51,654 bases of DNA from Hydrotalea sp. (GCA_030054115.1 JASGCL010000003.1:18134-69787); one strand, 5' to 3'. Counted from the stretch's first letter, positions 1-9,252 are shown. The notes: a model not told the origin generated them from the sequence alone. Translations and numbers: made by a program.

Positions 1-91
1 CAAGTAACGAAGTGATAGGGCAAATAAATTGCCCTCAAGTAACGAAGTGATAGGGCAAATAAATTGCCCTCAAGTAACGAAGTGATAGGGT
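1..91. repeat. Palindromic repeat array A (35-bp period, 3 copies)
   Basis: Three head-to-tail copies of a 35-bp unit; the first is cut by the window edge. Each unit is a 26-bp imperfect palindrome that starts GCCCTCAAG and ends TAGGGC, plus a constant 9-bp AT spacer (AAATAAATT). Copies lie at 1-21, 31-56 and 66-91, and the last ends TAGGGT. The GCCCT/AGGGC ends can pair, with a small inner hairpin around CGAAG. The same element recurs at 3501-3596, 28400-28494 and 51563-51588. It lies downstream of the reverse-strand gene ending at 215. Confidence 0.9.
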
Positions 92-107
92 AAATAAATT
101 GCCCCTC

Positions 108-214
108 AGCAAAGTCTTATATGGCTGTTGCCTCGACTGCGGAAGCCCCCCTTAGCGGAATCTTAAAACACCTTTGCTCACTTGCGGTAGCAATAAAGTG
201 CTTAGTGCAAACGC
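108..214. repeat. Intergenic inverted repeat and second repeat family
   Basis: AGCAAAG (108-114) and CTTTGCT (172-178) form widely spaced inverted ends. Next to them, 181-214 carries a sequence beginning CTTGCGGTAGCAATA and containing CTTAGTG. A diverged copy sits at 3751-3783 (CTTGCGGCAGCAATACAGTC, then CTTAGCGG), with a shorter relative near 3673. Both full copies run directly up to the stop codon of a reverse-strand gene (215 here, 3784 for kup), so they lie in the 3' untranslated region. CACTT/AAGTG inside this copy can form a hairpin. A terminator or RNA-processing role is inference. Confidence 0.5.
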
Positions 215-1726
215 TTACAAATGAAAGAAATACCGCGTGATATCAAGCCGCGATTGAAACGAATGGAACGAATGAAATTCGCTCAAGTGAAATTTGTAAA
301 GCCGCTCGTGGTGTTCCTCGCCAAATGCTTTTTTGGCAAAGGCCGATTGGTGAAAATTCTCAATCGCCTGATACCAATAGAAGGGGAAATCCGGTTTGTT
401 ATCCATGCCGCGCCCTTGCTCGACCTTGGCCTTGGCCGGTGGAACAATTTTGTTTTCCAGGCCATCCTTAACCGCGGCCAGCAAGGCGGCGCAAACAAAG
501 TAAGGGTTAGCGTCCGACCCGGCGATGCGATATTCAAGCCGTGTGTTTTTTGCGTTGGATAATGGAATGCGGAAGGCAACCGACCGGTCGTCAATATTCC
601 AAGATGAATTGATGGGGGCGTAGGCACCATAAAGCATGAAGCGACGATAAGAATTGCTGGTCGGGCAGAGGAGCACCATCAAATCCTTGGTGTGTTTCAT
701 CGCCCCGCCGATGGTGTGGAGCAATTGGTCGTTAACCAGCGGGCGGCCTTTTTCATCCAACCCCTTTTCAAATATATTATTACCCTGTTCGTCGAACAGG
801 CTGATATGGACATGCAACCCCGAGCCAGCAAAACCCGCAAAGGGTTTGGCCATGAAGGTTGCGTTAAGCCCGTGTTTTTTTGCCACCGCCTTGATAACGC
901 GGCGATAGAGCAAGGCCTGGTCGCACAGGCGCATCACGTCGGTATCGTATGGCAGGTTGATTTCATATTGCCCGGGGGAATATTCCTTGGTGGCGCACAG
1001 CGCGTCCATGCCCTGCGCCTTTAACGTGGCGGTCATTTCAGACAGGACGGCGTCAAAACTATCCATGTCGGTCATGTCGTTGCAATGAATATCAATCGGC
1101 GGGTGGCCCGATTTGCTGTAGGACGCCATTTGTGGCCGACCTTCCTTATCCAATGCCATTCTGCAGAGGTAAAATTCAAATTCCAACGCCATGGCGGGGC
1201 GCAACCCCAATTCGGCGAAGGAAGCAATTTGCTTGGCCAGCACATGGCGCGGGTCACCCGGGGCGGGGGTGCCGTCGGGCATGGTGTGACGTCCCAAAAT
1301 TTGCGCCCGTTGGCCGCCCAGCGAAATCTCGCCCTTACCATTATCGATATATTCATTGGCCCAGGGCACGATATTCATGGTGCCGGCGATTGGTTCCCAC
1401 AGGCAATCGGGGTCGGCGTCTTCGTTCCCTTGGGGTAAAAAGGTGCAATTGGCACCGGCAAAATCAAGCAACGAAATCGAAATGGGAATATGCACGTCGC
1501 CGGCGGCCAATGATTTTACATCATGGATGGCGATACGTTTGCCGCGTAAATGCCCAGAGTAACCAGGGAATAAAACATCGATAGACGATAGGCGAGGGTA
1601 TTTTTGTCTGAAGGTTTCAATCTCGGCCGAGACAGCTTGGTGATTGGCTTCTATGATATTGGGAATCTCTTTATTATTTTTAAAATAAATCTGCCAAAGA
1701 TCGCCGCCGTTTTTCTGTTTTGTCAT
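215..1726 (-). CDS. Glutamine synthetase family protein, PuuA-like gamma-glutamyl ligase
   Basis: The family ligates glutamate to ammonia or an amine with ATP in the cytoplasm. At 503 residues this resembles gamma-glutamylputrescine synthetase (PuuA) more than GlnA: the beta-grasp N-terminus reads IDVLFPGYSGHLRGKRI (about residues 49-65), and the catalytic domain has LEFEFYL (181-187, metal-binding E182/E184), KEYSPGQYEINL (247-258), MAKPFAGFAGSGLHVHISL (about 292-310) and a late EYRIAGSDANPY. The end of the protein is shorter on acidic residues than PuuA but aligns. The gene diverges from the MttB-like gene across 217 bp. An ornithine decarboxylase at 14.3 kb makes polyamine use plausible. 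Gamma-glutamylmethylamide synthetase is the main alternative, given the MttB neighbour. The ATG at 1726 gives family length. Confidence 0.85.
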   Translation of the reverse strand: MTKQKNGGDLWQIYFKNNKEIPNIIEANHQAVSAEIETFRQKYPRLSSIDVLFPGYSGHLRGKRIAIHDVKSLAAGDVHIPISISLLDFAGANCTFLPQGNEDADPDCLWEPIAGTMNIVPWANEYIDNGKGEISLGGQRAQILGRHTMPDGTPAPGDPRHVLAKQIASFAELGLRPAMALEFEFYLCRMALDKEGRPQMASYSKSGHPPIDIHCNDMTDMDSFDAVLSEMTATLKAQGMDALCATKEYSPGQYEINLPYDTDVMRLCDQALLYRRVIKAVAKKHGLNATFMAKPFAGFAGSGLHVHISLFDEQGNNIFEKGLDEKGRPLVNDQLLHTIGGAMKHTKDLMVLLCPTSNSYRRFMLYGAYAPINSSWNIDDRSVAFRIPLSNAKNTRLEYRIAGSDANPYFVCAALLAAVKDGLENKIVPPAKAKVEQGRGMDNKPDFPFYWYQAIENFHQSAFAKKAFGEEHHERLYKFHLSEFHSFHSFQSRLDITRYFFHL

Positions 1727-1943
1727 TTTTTAATTTACCCTCGTGTTTTTTTCCGAAAACTGGTTTCGCATTATAACATACGACTTCATCAACCGCAAAC
1801 AATAAGTAACGAAAGCTTAGAAAATATATTTTATTTCGCTAAAAAAATAAATCATTGCTATAAAATTTTATAACACTCTTGGTAGTTTTGGTTTGCAATT
1901 TTTTGCTCTTGCATTTTTCTTTAAACTATAGCAAAACACCCGT

Positions 1944-3488
1944 ATGAGTGATGTTGAAAACAAAAGACGGGGACGGGGGGCACGCACCGCCGCCCGCGCC
2001 GCTGGCTCGGCACTTTCCTATCCGGCCTATATCACCCGCGCGGTGCCAACCTATGACCCATTTTCCGATGAAGTGCTGACAATTATCGAGGGCAATGCCG
2101 ACAAAATTTTAAAAGAACTGGGTATTGAATTTCGCGACGACCCCGAAAGTTTGGAGCTTTGGAAAAAGGCCGGTGCCGATGTGAAGGGCGACAAGGTTCA
2201 TTTCGAGCCTGGCTTTTTAAAGGGCATTATTCAAAAAACCGCCCCCAAGGAATTTACCCAATATGCCCGCAACCCGGCGCGCAATGTGCAAATCGGCGGC
2301 AAAAACATGGTGCTGGTGCCAAATTATGGCTCGCCATTTGTGCGTGATTTGGATAAGGGGCGGCGTTACGGCACGATTGAGGATTTTCGCAATTTTATAA
2401 AACTAGCTTACCTGTCGCCGGGCATCCACCATTCGGGTGGCACGGTGTGCGAACCGGTTGATTTGCCGGTCAATAAACGGCACCTCGACATGGTTTACAG
2501 CCATATGAAATACAGCGACAAACCATTCATGGGATCGGTAACGGCGGGCGAGCGTGCCGAGGATACGGTCGAGATGTGCAAAATTTTATTCGGCGCGGAT
2601 TTTGTCGATAAAAATTGCGTCGTTATTAACCTTATCAATGCCAATTCACCGCTGGTGTTTGATGGCACCATGTTGGCCGCGTTAAAAGTTTACGCCAAAA
2701 ATAACCAGGCAACGGTCATTTCGCCATTTATTTTATCGGGCGCGATGAGCCCGGTCACGGTGATGGGCACGTTAACGCAACTTTACGCCGAATGTTTGGC
2801 GGGTATAGCCCTGACGCAATTGGTGCGGCCGGGTGCACCGGTGGTGTTTGGCACTTTTTCCTCGACCATTTCGATGCAATCGGGCGCGCCGACGTTTGGC
2901 GGGCCGGAATCGTCCCTGGTGCTTTATGGTGCGGCGCAATTGGCGCGGCGGTTGGGCGTGCCGTTCCGTTCGGGCGGTGGTCTGAATGGTTCAAAAATCA
3001 CCGACGCCCAGGCGGGTTACGAATCGGCCAACACATTGCAAACCGCCATGTTGGCCGGGGTTAATTTCATGCTCCACACGGCTGGTTGGTTGGAGGGCGG
3101 GCTGTCGGCATCATACGAAAAATTTGTGATGGACGCCGACCAAGCCCTGATGATGGTTAAATTTTCGCAAGGCATCACCCCCGATGATAACCAACAGGCG
3201 ATGGGCGCGATTTACGAGGTCAAACACGGCGGCCATTTCTTAGGTTGTGAACATACGCAAAATAATTATGAAACGGCGTTCCACCGCTCACCGATCGCCG
3301 ACAATAATAGTTTTGAACAGTGGCTGGCCGAGGGCGAACAGGATATGACGCAACGCGCCAACAAATTGGTAAAAAAACTTTTAACCGAATACCCTGACCA
3401 TGCGCCGGTGTTGGATAAGGCCAAGGACGAAGCCATCTTGGCCTTTATCAAGCAGAAAAAAGACGCCGTGCCGGATTCGAATATCTAG
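1944..3488 (+). CDS. Trimethylamine methyltransferase (MttB) family protein, non-pyrrolysine
   Basis: This 514-residue protein belongs to the MttB superfamily, which transfers methyl groups from quaternary or tertiary amines to a corrinoid protein. The N-terminus is Arg-rich and disordered (about 1-25), then comes a TIM-barrel-like body with features typical of bacterial homologues (GTVCEPVDLPVNKRHLDMVY; FRSGGGLNGSKITDAQAGYE; LHTAGWLEGGLSASYEKFVMD). There is no in-frame TAG before the terminal TAG at 3486, so pyrrolysine is absent and the substrate is probably not trimethylamine; glycine betaine or related methylamines are typical for characterised non-Pyl members such as MtgB. No corrinoid protein gene is adjacent. 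No clear Shine-Dalgarno precedes the ATG. A TATAAAATTTTATA palindrome lies at 1859-1872 in the divergent promoter region. Confidence 0.85.
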   Translation: MSDVENKRRGRGARTAARAAGSALSYPAYITRAVPTYDPFSDEVLTIIEGNADKILKELGIEFRDDPESLELWKKAGADVKGDKVHFEPGFLKGIIQKTAPKEFTQYARNPARNVQIGGKNMVLVPNYGSPFVRDLDKGRRYGTIEDFRNFIKLAYLSPGIHHSGGTVCEPVDLPVNKRHLDMVYSHMKYSDKPFMGSVTAGERAEDTVEMCKILFGADFVDKNCVVINLINANSPLVFDGTMLAALKVYAKNNQATVISPFILSGAMSPVTVMGTLTQLYAECLAGIALTQLVRPGAPVVFGTFSSTISMQSGAPTFGGPESSLVLYGAAQLARRLGVPFRSGGGLNGSKITDAQAGYESANTLQTAMLAGVNFMLHTAGWLEGGLSASYEKFVMDADQALMMVKFSQGITPDDNQQAMGAIYEVKHGGHFLGCEHTQNNYETAFHRSPIADNNSFEQWLAEGEQDMTQRANKLVKKLLTEYPDHAPVLDKAKDEAILAFIKQKKDAVPDSNI

Positions 3489-3500
3489 GCAATTTGGTTT

Positions 3501-3596
3501 GCCCTCAAGTAGCGAAGCGATAGGGCGAATTTATTGCCCTCAAGCAACGAAGTGGTATGGCAAATTTATTGCCCTCAAGCAACGAAGTGGTAGGGC
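3501..3596. repeat. Palindromic repeat array B (35-bp period, 3 copies)
   Basis: Three copies of the 26-bp palindrome at 3501-3526, 3536-3561 and 3571-3596, exactly 35 bp apart, separated by 9-bp AT spacers (GAATTTATT, AAATTTATT). The first copy is closest to the form AAGTAGCGAAGCGATAGGGC; the next two carry AAGCAACGAAGTGG. The array begins 12 bp after the mttB-like stop and occupies the convergent interval with kup. It may serve as a transcription end or RNA-stabilising structure, but no T-run follows. Confidence 0.9.
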
Positions 3597-3605
3597 AATA
3601 AATTG

Positions 3606-3783
3606 TGCCTAGTGCAAGCGCAAAAACCTGTATTCTCTACCACTTATTTTAAAGAAAAATAACCTTTTCTTACACTTGCGGCAGTAATCTGCCCTTAAAT
3701 CTAGAAGCGTGCGAACATCGCTTGAGATAAAAACTATAAAGATTATCTCGCTTGCGGCAGCAATACAGTCCTTAGCGGAAGCG
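3606..3783. repeat. Convergent interval with second repeat family copies
   Basis: No gene is visible between array B and the kup stop. The interval carries two relatives of the element at 181-214: a partial copy at 3673-3695 (CACTTGCGGCAGTAATCTGC) and a fuller one at 3751-3783 that abuts the kup stop codon. GAGATAA (3724-3730) and TTATCTC (3743-3749) form a 7-bp stem with a 12-nt loop. CGCTT (3750-3754 region) pairs with the AAGCG at the end of the fuller copy. A bidirectional 3'-end structure is possible. Confidence 0.45.
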
Positions 3784-5673
3784 CTATATCTGTATCCGCG
3801 AGCCGAGAATGACAACCTGACTTGGCGGAATATCGAAATATTCAAAAATCGAATTGGAATTGCGATACATCCAAGAAAAAACCTGTTCGCGCCAATAGGC
3901 CATGCCATAAATATGGGTCGAAACAATTGTTTGATGGCTCATGAAGTAGGATGTCTTGGTGGGGTCAACATCCAGGCCGCGCTCCTTCATAATTTCCAAC
4001 ACCGGGTGAATATCGGGGTGTTCCATAAAACCATAACGCACCTTGACTTGCCAAAACCCCGGGATGATTTCTTTCATTTCCAAACGATGAGAAATTGGCA
4101 CGGTCGATGCGGTGGTGAATTCAACGGTTAAGAAAATATTTCGGTCGTGCATCACCATGTTGTGTTTTAGGTTATCGACGAAAGCCGACGGCACCGAATC
4201 GGGATTTTCCACCAAATAGACCGCCGTGCGGTTAACGTTGGGGTATTTTTTGCGCTTCATAAGATTCTTGATGTAGGGCTCCAGGTAGAAGGCCTCGCTC
4301 CGCATCACCCGCACCAAAATGGCCTTGCCTTGCCGCCACGTCGTCACGATAATCATCACGAATGCCGCAATCGCCAGGGTGAACCAGCCACCGTGCCATA
4401 ACTTACTCAAGCAAGAAAGGGCAAAGGAAAAATCAAATAACAAAAAGAAAGAAATAACCGGCAGGGCTATCCATTTTTTCCAATGCCAGCGTTTGGTCAC
4501 GACTTGATACATTAAGATAGAAGAAATAATCATGGTCAGGGTTACCGAAATACCATAGGCCGAGGCAAGGTTGTGGGAGCTTTGAAAAATAATGGTCGTC
4601 ATAAAAACCAAAAAGAATAGCAACCAATTGATAAGCGGGATATAAATTTGCCCGATAACATTGGGCGATTTGTGAATGATGTTTAGACGCGGCAACAACC
4701 CCAGTTGCACCGCCTGGCGCGTCATCGAAAATGTTCCTGAAATAACTGCCTGCGACGCAATAATCGTGGCAAAGGTAGCCAGAATAACCGCCGGCAAAAT
4801 ATAAGGCTCAGGAAAAAGATGGTAGAAAGGATTTTTGATAGCCTCTTCAGGATTAAGCAGGAGCTCAGCCCCCTGGCCAAGATAATTAAGGGAGAGGGCC
4901 GGAAAGACCAGCAATGTCCAAGCAAAACGAATAGGGTTCCTGCCCAAATGCCCCATATCAGCATAAAGCGCCTCGACGCCGGTCACGGCCAGCACAATAC
5001 CGCTAAGGGCGACAAATAATATTTTGCCATCGCCACATAAAAAACGTATGGCGACTACCGGGTTAAGGGCGGCTAATATAGCTGGGTTCTTGGCGATGCT
5101 CAAAAAACCAAAAAACCCCAATGTCACAAACCACAATACCATGATGTAGCTAAAATAATTGCCAATTTTTGCGGTGCCGCTACGTTGGGCGTAAAACAAC
5201 ACAAGCAAAATTAAAACCGCTATACTCACGACGTTAAAACGGATATCTTGTAGCGCTGGGGCGTAATTCAACCCCTCCAACGCACCCAGCACCGAAATTG
5301 CTGGCGTGATAACGCTTTCGGCCAAAAACAAGGCCGCCCCCAACATGCCCAAGGCGAGGAAAATGCCGTAACTACGGCTATTGCTTCGGGTGATAGAAGA
5401 GACAAGCGTGAGTAGCGCAAGGATACCACCCTCGCCACGATTGTCGGCGCGAAGCACTATCATTACGTATTTTAGCGACACGGTGATAATCAATGCCCAA
5501 AAAATAGCCGAGATTGCACCGAGGATATTAACCGGCGTTAAGGCAATGCCCGTGATATTATTAAATATGCCATTGATGGTATAAAGCGGGCTGGTGCCGA
5601 TGTCGCCATAGACAATCCCCAACGAAAGAAAGCCTAAGCCAAATAGGCCAGATTTTTTATGAGCTTTTGACAT
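3784..5673 (-). CDS. kup: Kup-family low-affinity potassium transporter
   Basis: Inner-membrane K+ uptake protein (KUP/HAK/KT family, proton-coupled). The start MSKAHKKSG is followed by the hallmark LGIVYGDIGTSPLY, then about twelve hydrophobic segments through residue ~430 and a cytoplasmic C-terminal domain (about 430-629) with YFMSHQTIV and a final IPPSQVVILGSRIQI. The open frame extends to a TTG at 5730, but the ATG at 5673 gives 629 residues, close to the E. coli Kup length (622), so I prefer it. No strong ribosome site is visible for either start. The gene converges on the MttB-like gene. About 225 bp of AT-rich sequence separates it from the next gene upstream. Confidence 0.93.
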   Translation of the reverse strand: MSKAHKKSGLFGLGFLSLGIVYGDIGTSPLYTINGIFNNITGIALTPVNILGAISAIFWALIITVSLKYVMIVLRADNRGEGGILALLTLVSSITRSNSRSYGIFLALGMLGAALFLAESVITPAISVLGALEGLNYAPALQDIRFNVVSIAVLILLVLFYAQRSGTAKIGNYFSYIMVLWFVTLGFFGFLSIAKNPAILAALNPVVAIRFLCGDGKILFVALSGIVLAVTGVEALYADMGHLGRNPIRFAWTLLVFPALSLNYLGQGAELLLNPEEAIKNPFYHLFPEPYILPAVILATFATIIASQAVISGTFSMTRQAVQLGLLPRLNIIHKSPNVIGQIYIPLINWLLFFLVFMTTIIFQSSHNLASAYGISVTLTMIISSILMYQVVTKRWHWKKWIALPVISFFLLFDFSFALSCLSKLWHGGWFTLAIAAFVMIIVTTWRQGKAILVRVMRSEAFYLEPYIKNLMKRKKYPNVNRTAVYLVENPDSVPSAFVDNLKHNMVMHDRNIFLTVEFTTASTVPISHRLEMKEIIPGFWQVKVRYGFMEHPDIHPVLEIMKERGLDVDPTKTSYFMSHQTIVSTHIYGMAYWREQVFSWMYRNSNSIFEYFDIPPSQVVILGSRIQI

Positions 5674-5898
5674 GGTGAGAGCAACGTTTTCTAAAGGAAA
5701 GGTGGACGATGGTTGCAAGCTAAGAAGCAACTATCGTATAAGTGGAAATAAAATAATATAATTAATAAAAGATAAAATATCTTAGCATTTTATGCGATGC
5801 GCTTGTGTTGTGGGGGGAAGAATGCTTCGATGGGCAATTGTAATAGCAAGCCGTGATGGTTGCTGTCAAGCCCGCGCAAGCAGTAAAAAAGACATAAT

Positions 5899-6930
5899 TT
5901 AGTCGACAAAAAAACGTTGCTGGGTCAGGCGGCAATAAACCAGTCGCAACAATTGACGCGGCACGGCCATAACCGACGCAATAATGAATCGCACCGGCTG
6001 ATGGTGCAACAATGTAATATAAAATCGCCCTAACAGCGGCAGGTTGTTGATAAAAACCAGCGGCGTTTTTAATAACGAATAATATTGCCCAATGACAAAA
6101 CGATTGATAAAAACCTTATGCACGTGCTGTAGTTTTTTTTCACGCAAGAAAGGGATAAAGGCACTTGGCAAATCGCGCGCCGCCAACAATTCGTCGTTAT
6201 GAAAATGCAACAGGTCGCGCGCCAAGTTTTGCCGGCTGTAGGATGAATAGCGCACCAATTCGCCATAAAGCAACGATAGAAAATGAAAACCAGTGGTTTG
6301 CCCGCCGGCGCGCCGATAATGGTAAAGCGATTGATGGATAATGCCGCATTGATGTTTTTGTTCGCGCAAACGATAAAGCAGGTCGATGTCTTCACCAATC
6401 GGCAAGGGGCGACAATAGGGCGGGGCGAGCGATAATAATATATTTTTTTTAAACATCAGGCTGGGGCAAAATAGTCTTTGGCGATGCAACCATGAATCTT
6501 GTGGGCTTGCTGTGCCGCCCCGCACGATGGAAATTTTTTTATCATCTTGGTTGATGACCATCATGTCGCTGGCCACCAAATCATAAGCTTTGTTTTTTTG
6601 TAAAAAATCTAGTTGTTTGGCGATGCGGGTTTTATCGGCCATGTCGTCGGCATCTTGCCAGGCAATATAATCGCCGGTTGCGGCGGCCAGCCCCACATTG
6701 CGCGAAAACCATTGCTTGCTGTTTTTTTTGTTTTTAATATATTTTACGCGTTTATCGCTTGCTTGGTATTTTTTAACCATGGTCGCCGTGCCGTCGGTCG
6801 AACCATCATCGACAATAATTAATTCCAGTTGTTTATAGGTTTGTTGCAACACCGAATCGATGGCGCGCGCAATATATTGCTCACCATTGAACACCGGCAT
6901 GATAATCGAAACAAGTGGGGTGCTGGGCAT
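5899..6930 (-). CDS. Family 2 glycosyltransferase
   Basis: GT-A fold inverting transferase using a nucleotide-sugar donor, probably in cell-surface polysaccharide or LPS assembly. The N-terminus has VSIIMPVFNGEQYIARAID, the nucleotide-binding IIVDDGSTDGT (about 38-48), the metal-binding WQDADD (91-96) and an acceptor-side GEDIDLLYRLRE (catalytic Asp region, about residue 180). The last 130 residues are basic and moderately hydrophobic with no clear transmembrane anchor, consistent with a membrane-associated cytoplasmic enzyme. It diverges from the GT10 gene across 88 bp, and the two probably modify the same glycan. The sugar cannot be predicted from sequence alone. Confidence 0.88.
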   Translation of the reverse strand: MPSTPLVSIIMPVFNGEQYIARAIDSVLQQTYKQLELIIVDDGSTDGTATMVKKYQASDKRVKYIKNKKNSKQWFSRNVGLAAATGDYIAWQDADDMADKTRIAKQLDFLQKNKAYDLVASDMMVINQDDKKISIVRGGTASPQDSWLHRQRLFCPSLMFKKNILLSLAPPYCRPLPIGEDIDLLYRLREQKHQCGIIHQSLYHYRRAGGQTTGFHFLSLLYGELVRYSSYSRQNLARDLLHFHNDELLAARDLPSAFIPFLREKKLQHVHKVFINRFVIGQYYSLLKTPLVFINNLPLLGRFYITLLHHQPVRFIIASVMAVPRQLLRLVYCRLTQQRFFVD

Positions 6931-7018
6931 GGTGGTGGGTGCATAAAAATTCTTGGGAATCGGTTTGGAATCTGTTGGGAAGCCCTTGTGAAGCTAATGC
7001 GAAAGATATAAAAGAATT

Positions 7019-8056
7019 ATGATGAAAAAACAACCAAGCAAGCCGGCTCATAGGTTAAAAACAACGACGCGGGTAAATATACTGACCGAGCATCTGGCGT
7101 CGGCCAGGGTATTGGCGCGGCAAGCCCCACAACGGGGTAGGGATGGTGTGTTATGGAAAAACTTACATTTTGTTTTCAACCAAGCGATTTTGCCCGATGA
7201 TATTGTGGTGGTGTGGCATTACCCGCCCTATAAAAAAAACCTGTGGCATAGCATTGCCAAAAAACTTTCCATTCCCTATTGGCCATTGGTGATTAACCAT
7301 CCACGCCGGCGCAAAATACATATTCAAACCGAACCGATGGTTTTGCCCTTCGCGCGGGTGGTTTATGGTAAAAAATTTCTGTCGCAATTTGGCATCGTTG
7401 TCGCGCAACGGCCAAGACCAACATGGTATCGCGATGGCAAATGGGTCGAATCGCACGGCGGGTTGGAATGGTGGTATGGTTTTGCCCAGGACAAGCAAAA
7501 ATCAAGCGAACGAGTCATCACCAAAAATTGGCAAGATTTGTTGCAATCGCCCCATAAAAACAAATCACCAGAAAAAATCCTATCGGTGATTGCGTCGCGC
7601 CAGCATCGCACCGCGCAACAACAATTGCGCGTTGCCTTCGTCGATGAATTGGCGAAGGATAAGGAATTGGGCGATATGCTGGATATTTTTGGCAGCAAGC
7701 GGCAATTCATCGCCGATAAAGCCGCCGGGTTGGAAAAATATAAATATCATATCGCGCTGGAAAATTCGCTCATCCCCCATTATTGGACCGAAAAATTGGC
7801 CGACCCATTGCTCGCCGAATGTTTTGTTTTTTATGCCGGCGCACCAAACGTCGCGGATTATTTCGACACCGCGTCGATAACTGCCATCGATATCAGCCGG
7901 CCGAGGGATGCCATCGCCCTTATCAAACGCACCATCAAATCGGGGGCATACGAAAAAAACTTGCCAGCGATTAAAGCCAACAAAAAACGCCTGATGATGG
8001 CGGAGAATCTGTTCAACCTGATATGGCGAATTTGTCATAAATATGGTATGGCTTAA
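7019..8056 (+). CDS. Family 10 glycosyltransferase (fucosyltransferase-like)
   Basis: The C-terminal half contains the alpha-1,3/1,4-fucosyltransferase signature: KYKYHIALENS (about 240-250) and YWTEKLADPLLAECFVFYAG (256-273), the GDP-fucose-binding region of GT10. The N-terminal ~200 residues form the variable acceptor domain and are hard to align. There is no signal peptide, and the very basic N-terminus fits a cytoplasmic, membrane-peripheral enzyme. The family transfers L-fucose (sometimes another sugar) to GlcNAc on O-antigen or other glycans. Two ATGs (7019, 7022) compete; an AAAGA tract precedes them. ispG follows after 56 bp on the same strand, though function suggests a separate unit. 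No GDP-fucose synthesis genes are in the window. Confidence 0.8.
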   Translation: MMKKQPSKPAHRLKTTTRVNILTEHLASARVLARQAPQRGRDGVLWKNLHFVFNQAILPDDIVVVWHYPPYKKNLWHSIAKKLSIPYWPLVINHPRRRKIHIQTEPMVLPFARVVYGKKFLSQFGIVVAQRPRPTWYRDGKWVESHGGLEWWYGFAQDKQKSSERVITKNWQDLLQSPHKNKSPEKILSVIASRQHRTAQQQLRVAFVDELAKDKELGDMLDIFGSKRQFIADKAAGLEKYKYHIALENSLIPHYWTEKLADPLLAECFVFYAGAPNVADYFDTASITAIDISRPRDAIALIKRTIKSGAYEKNLPAIKANKKRLMMAENLFNLIWRICHKYGMA

Positions 8057-8112
8057 AACATCATTTGCGCAATAATTTTTTAAGGCAGAAATAGAATAAT
8101 CATAAAATAATC

Positions 8113-9252
8113 ATGGAAAACCATCGCCCGTTTCGCACCATCCATCGCCGCCCATGCCGAACCATCAAGGTCGGGGCGATATCGGTTGGTGGCAACGCGC
8201 CGATAGCGGTGCAAACCATGACCAACAGCCTAACCACCGACACCACCGCCACGTTGAAACAAATCGAGGCCTCAGCCGAGGCCGGGGCCGATATTGTTCG
8301 CGTCTCCTGCCCCGATGAAGCCTCCAGCGCCGCCCTGAAAGAAATCACCAAATATTCGTCGGTGCCGATAGTCGCCGATATTCATTTTCATTATCGCCGA
8401 GGGATAGAGGCGGCGAAAAACGGCGCGGCCTGCCTGCGCATCAACCCCGGCAACATTGGGCCGATAGACCGCGTGAGGGAAGTGGTGCAGGCGGCGCGTG
8501 ATAATGGCTGTTCGATGCGTATCGGCGTCAACGGCGGGTCGTTGGAAAAACACCTGCTTGAAAAATATGGCGAGCCATGCCCCGAGGCCCTGGTCGAATC
8601 CGCCCTTCACCACGCAAAAATATTACAAGATTTGGATTTTCATGAATTTAAAATTTCGGTCAAGGCCTCCGACATTTTTTTGGCGGTGGCGGCCTACCAA
8701 CAATTGGCGGAACAAATCGATTGCCCCCTGCATCTGGGGATTACCGAGGCCGGCGGGTTGATGAGCGGTTCGATTAAATCGGCCATCGGTATGGGTAATT
8801 TATTGTGGGCGGGAATTGGCGATACGGTTCGCGTGTCGCTGTCGGCTGACCCGGTGGAGGAGGTTCGCGTTGCCTACGAAATTTTAAAATCCCTGAGCAT
8901 AAGAAGCCGTGGCGTCAAAATTATTTCCTGCCCCAGTTGCGCGCGCCAGCAATTTGACGTGATAAAAATCGTCGGCGAGTTGGAAAAACGCCTGGCGCAT
9001 ATCAAGGAAGAAATCACCCTGTCGGTCATCGGCTGTGTGGTTAACGGCCCGGGCGAGGCGCGCGAAACCGACATTGGCTTTACCGGCGGCGGCAAGGGGG
9101 CAAGCGGCCACGCCACCCACCAAATATATTTGGGCGGCATTCCGGCGCACCGCTTCCAAGATGATAATATCGTTGATTATTTGGTCGGTTTAGTGGAAGA
9201 AAAATTGGCGGCGCGGCATAACAGCGGCGCATCAGCAAGCGGCCACAAATAA
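8113..9252 (+). CDS. ispG: 4-hydroxy-3-methylbut-2-enyl diphosphate synthase (flavodoxin/ferredoxin)
   Basis: [4Fe-4S] enzyme of the MEP isoprenoid pathway that reductively opens methylerythritol cyclodiphosphate to HMBPP in the cytosol. At 379 residues it has the two-domain bacterial form: a TIM barrel ([38 protein letters not shown]) and the C-terminal Fe-S domain with SCPSCARQ (C273, C276) and [15 protein letters not shown] (C308, E315). All three cluster cysteines and the glutamate ligand are present. It opens a forward cluster with hisS 29 bp downstream. Confidence 0.97.
   Translation: MENHRPFRTIHRRPCRTIKVGAISVGGNAPIAVQTMTNSLTTDTTATLKQIEASAEAGADIVRVSCPDEASSAALKEITKYSSVPIVADIHFHYRRGIEAAKNGAACLRINPGNIGPIDRVREVVQAARDNGCSMRIGVNGGSLEKHLLEKYGEPCPEALVESALHHAKILQDLDFHEFKISVKASDIFLAVAAYQQLAEQIDCPLHLGITEAGGLMSGSIKSAIGMGNLLWAGIGDTVRVSLSADPVEEVRVAYEILKSLSIRSRGVKIISCPSCARQQFDVIKIVGELEKRLAHIKEEITLSVIGCVVNGPGEARETDIGFTGGGKGASGHATHQIYLGGIPAHRFQDDNIVDYLVGLVEEKLAARHNSGASASGHK

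Noticed and set aside
1-105. CRISPR array
   Set aside because: Repeats are 35-bp tandem units with identical 9-bp AT spacers, no variable spacers and no cas genes.
1132-1584. Plus-strand 150-residue protein opposite the glutamine synthetase gene
   Set aside because: Antisense shadow with unusual Arg/Pro-rich composition and no start signal.
1944-3488. Pyrrolysine-containing MttB
   Set aside because: No internal in-frame TAG; the only TAG is the terminal stop.
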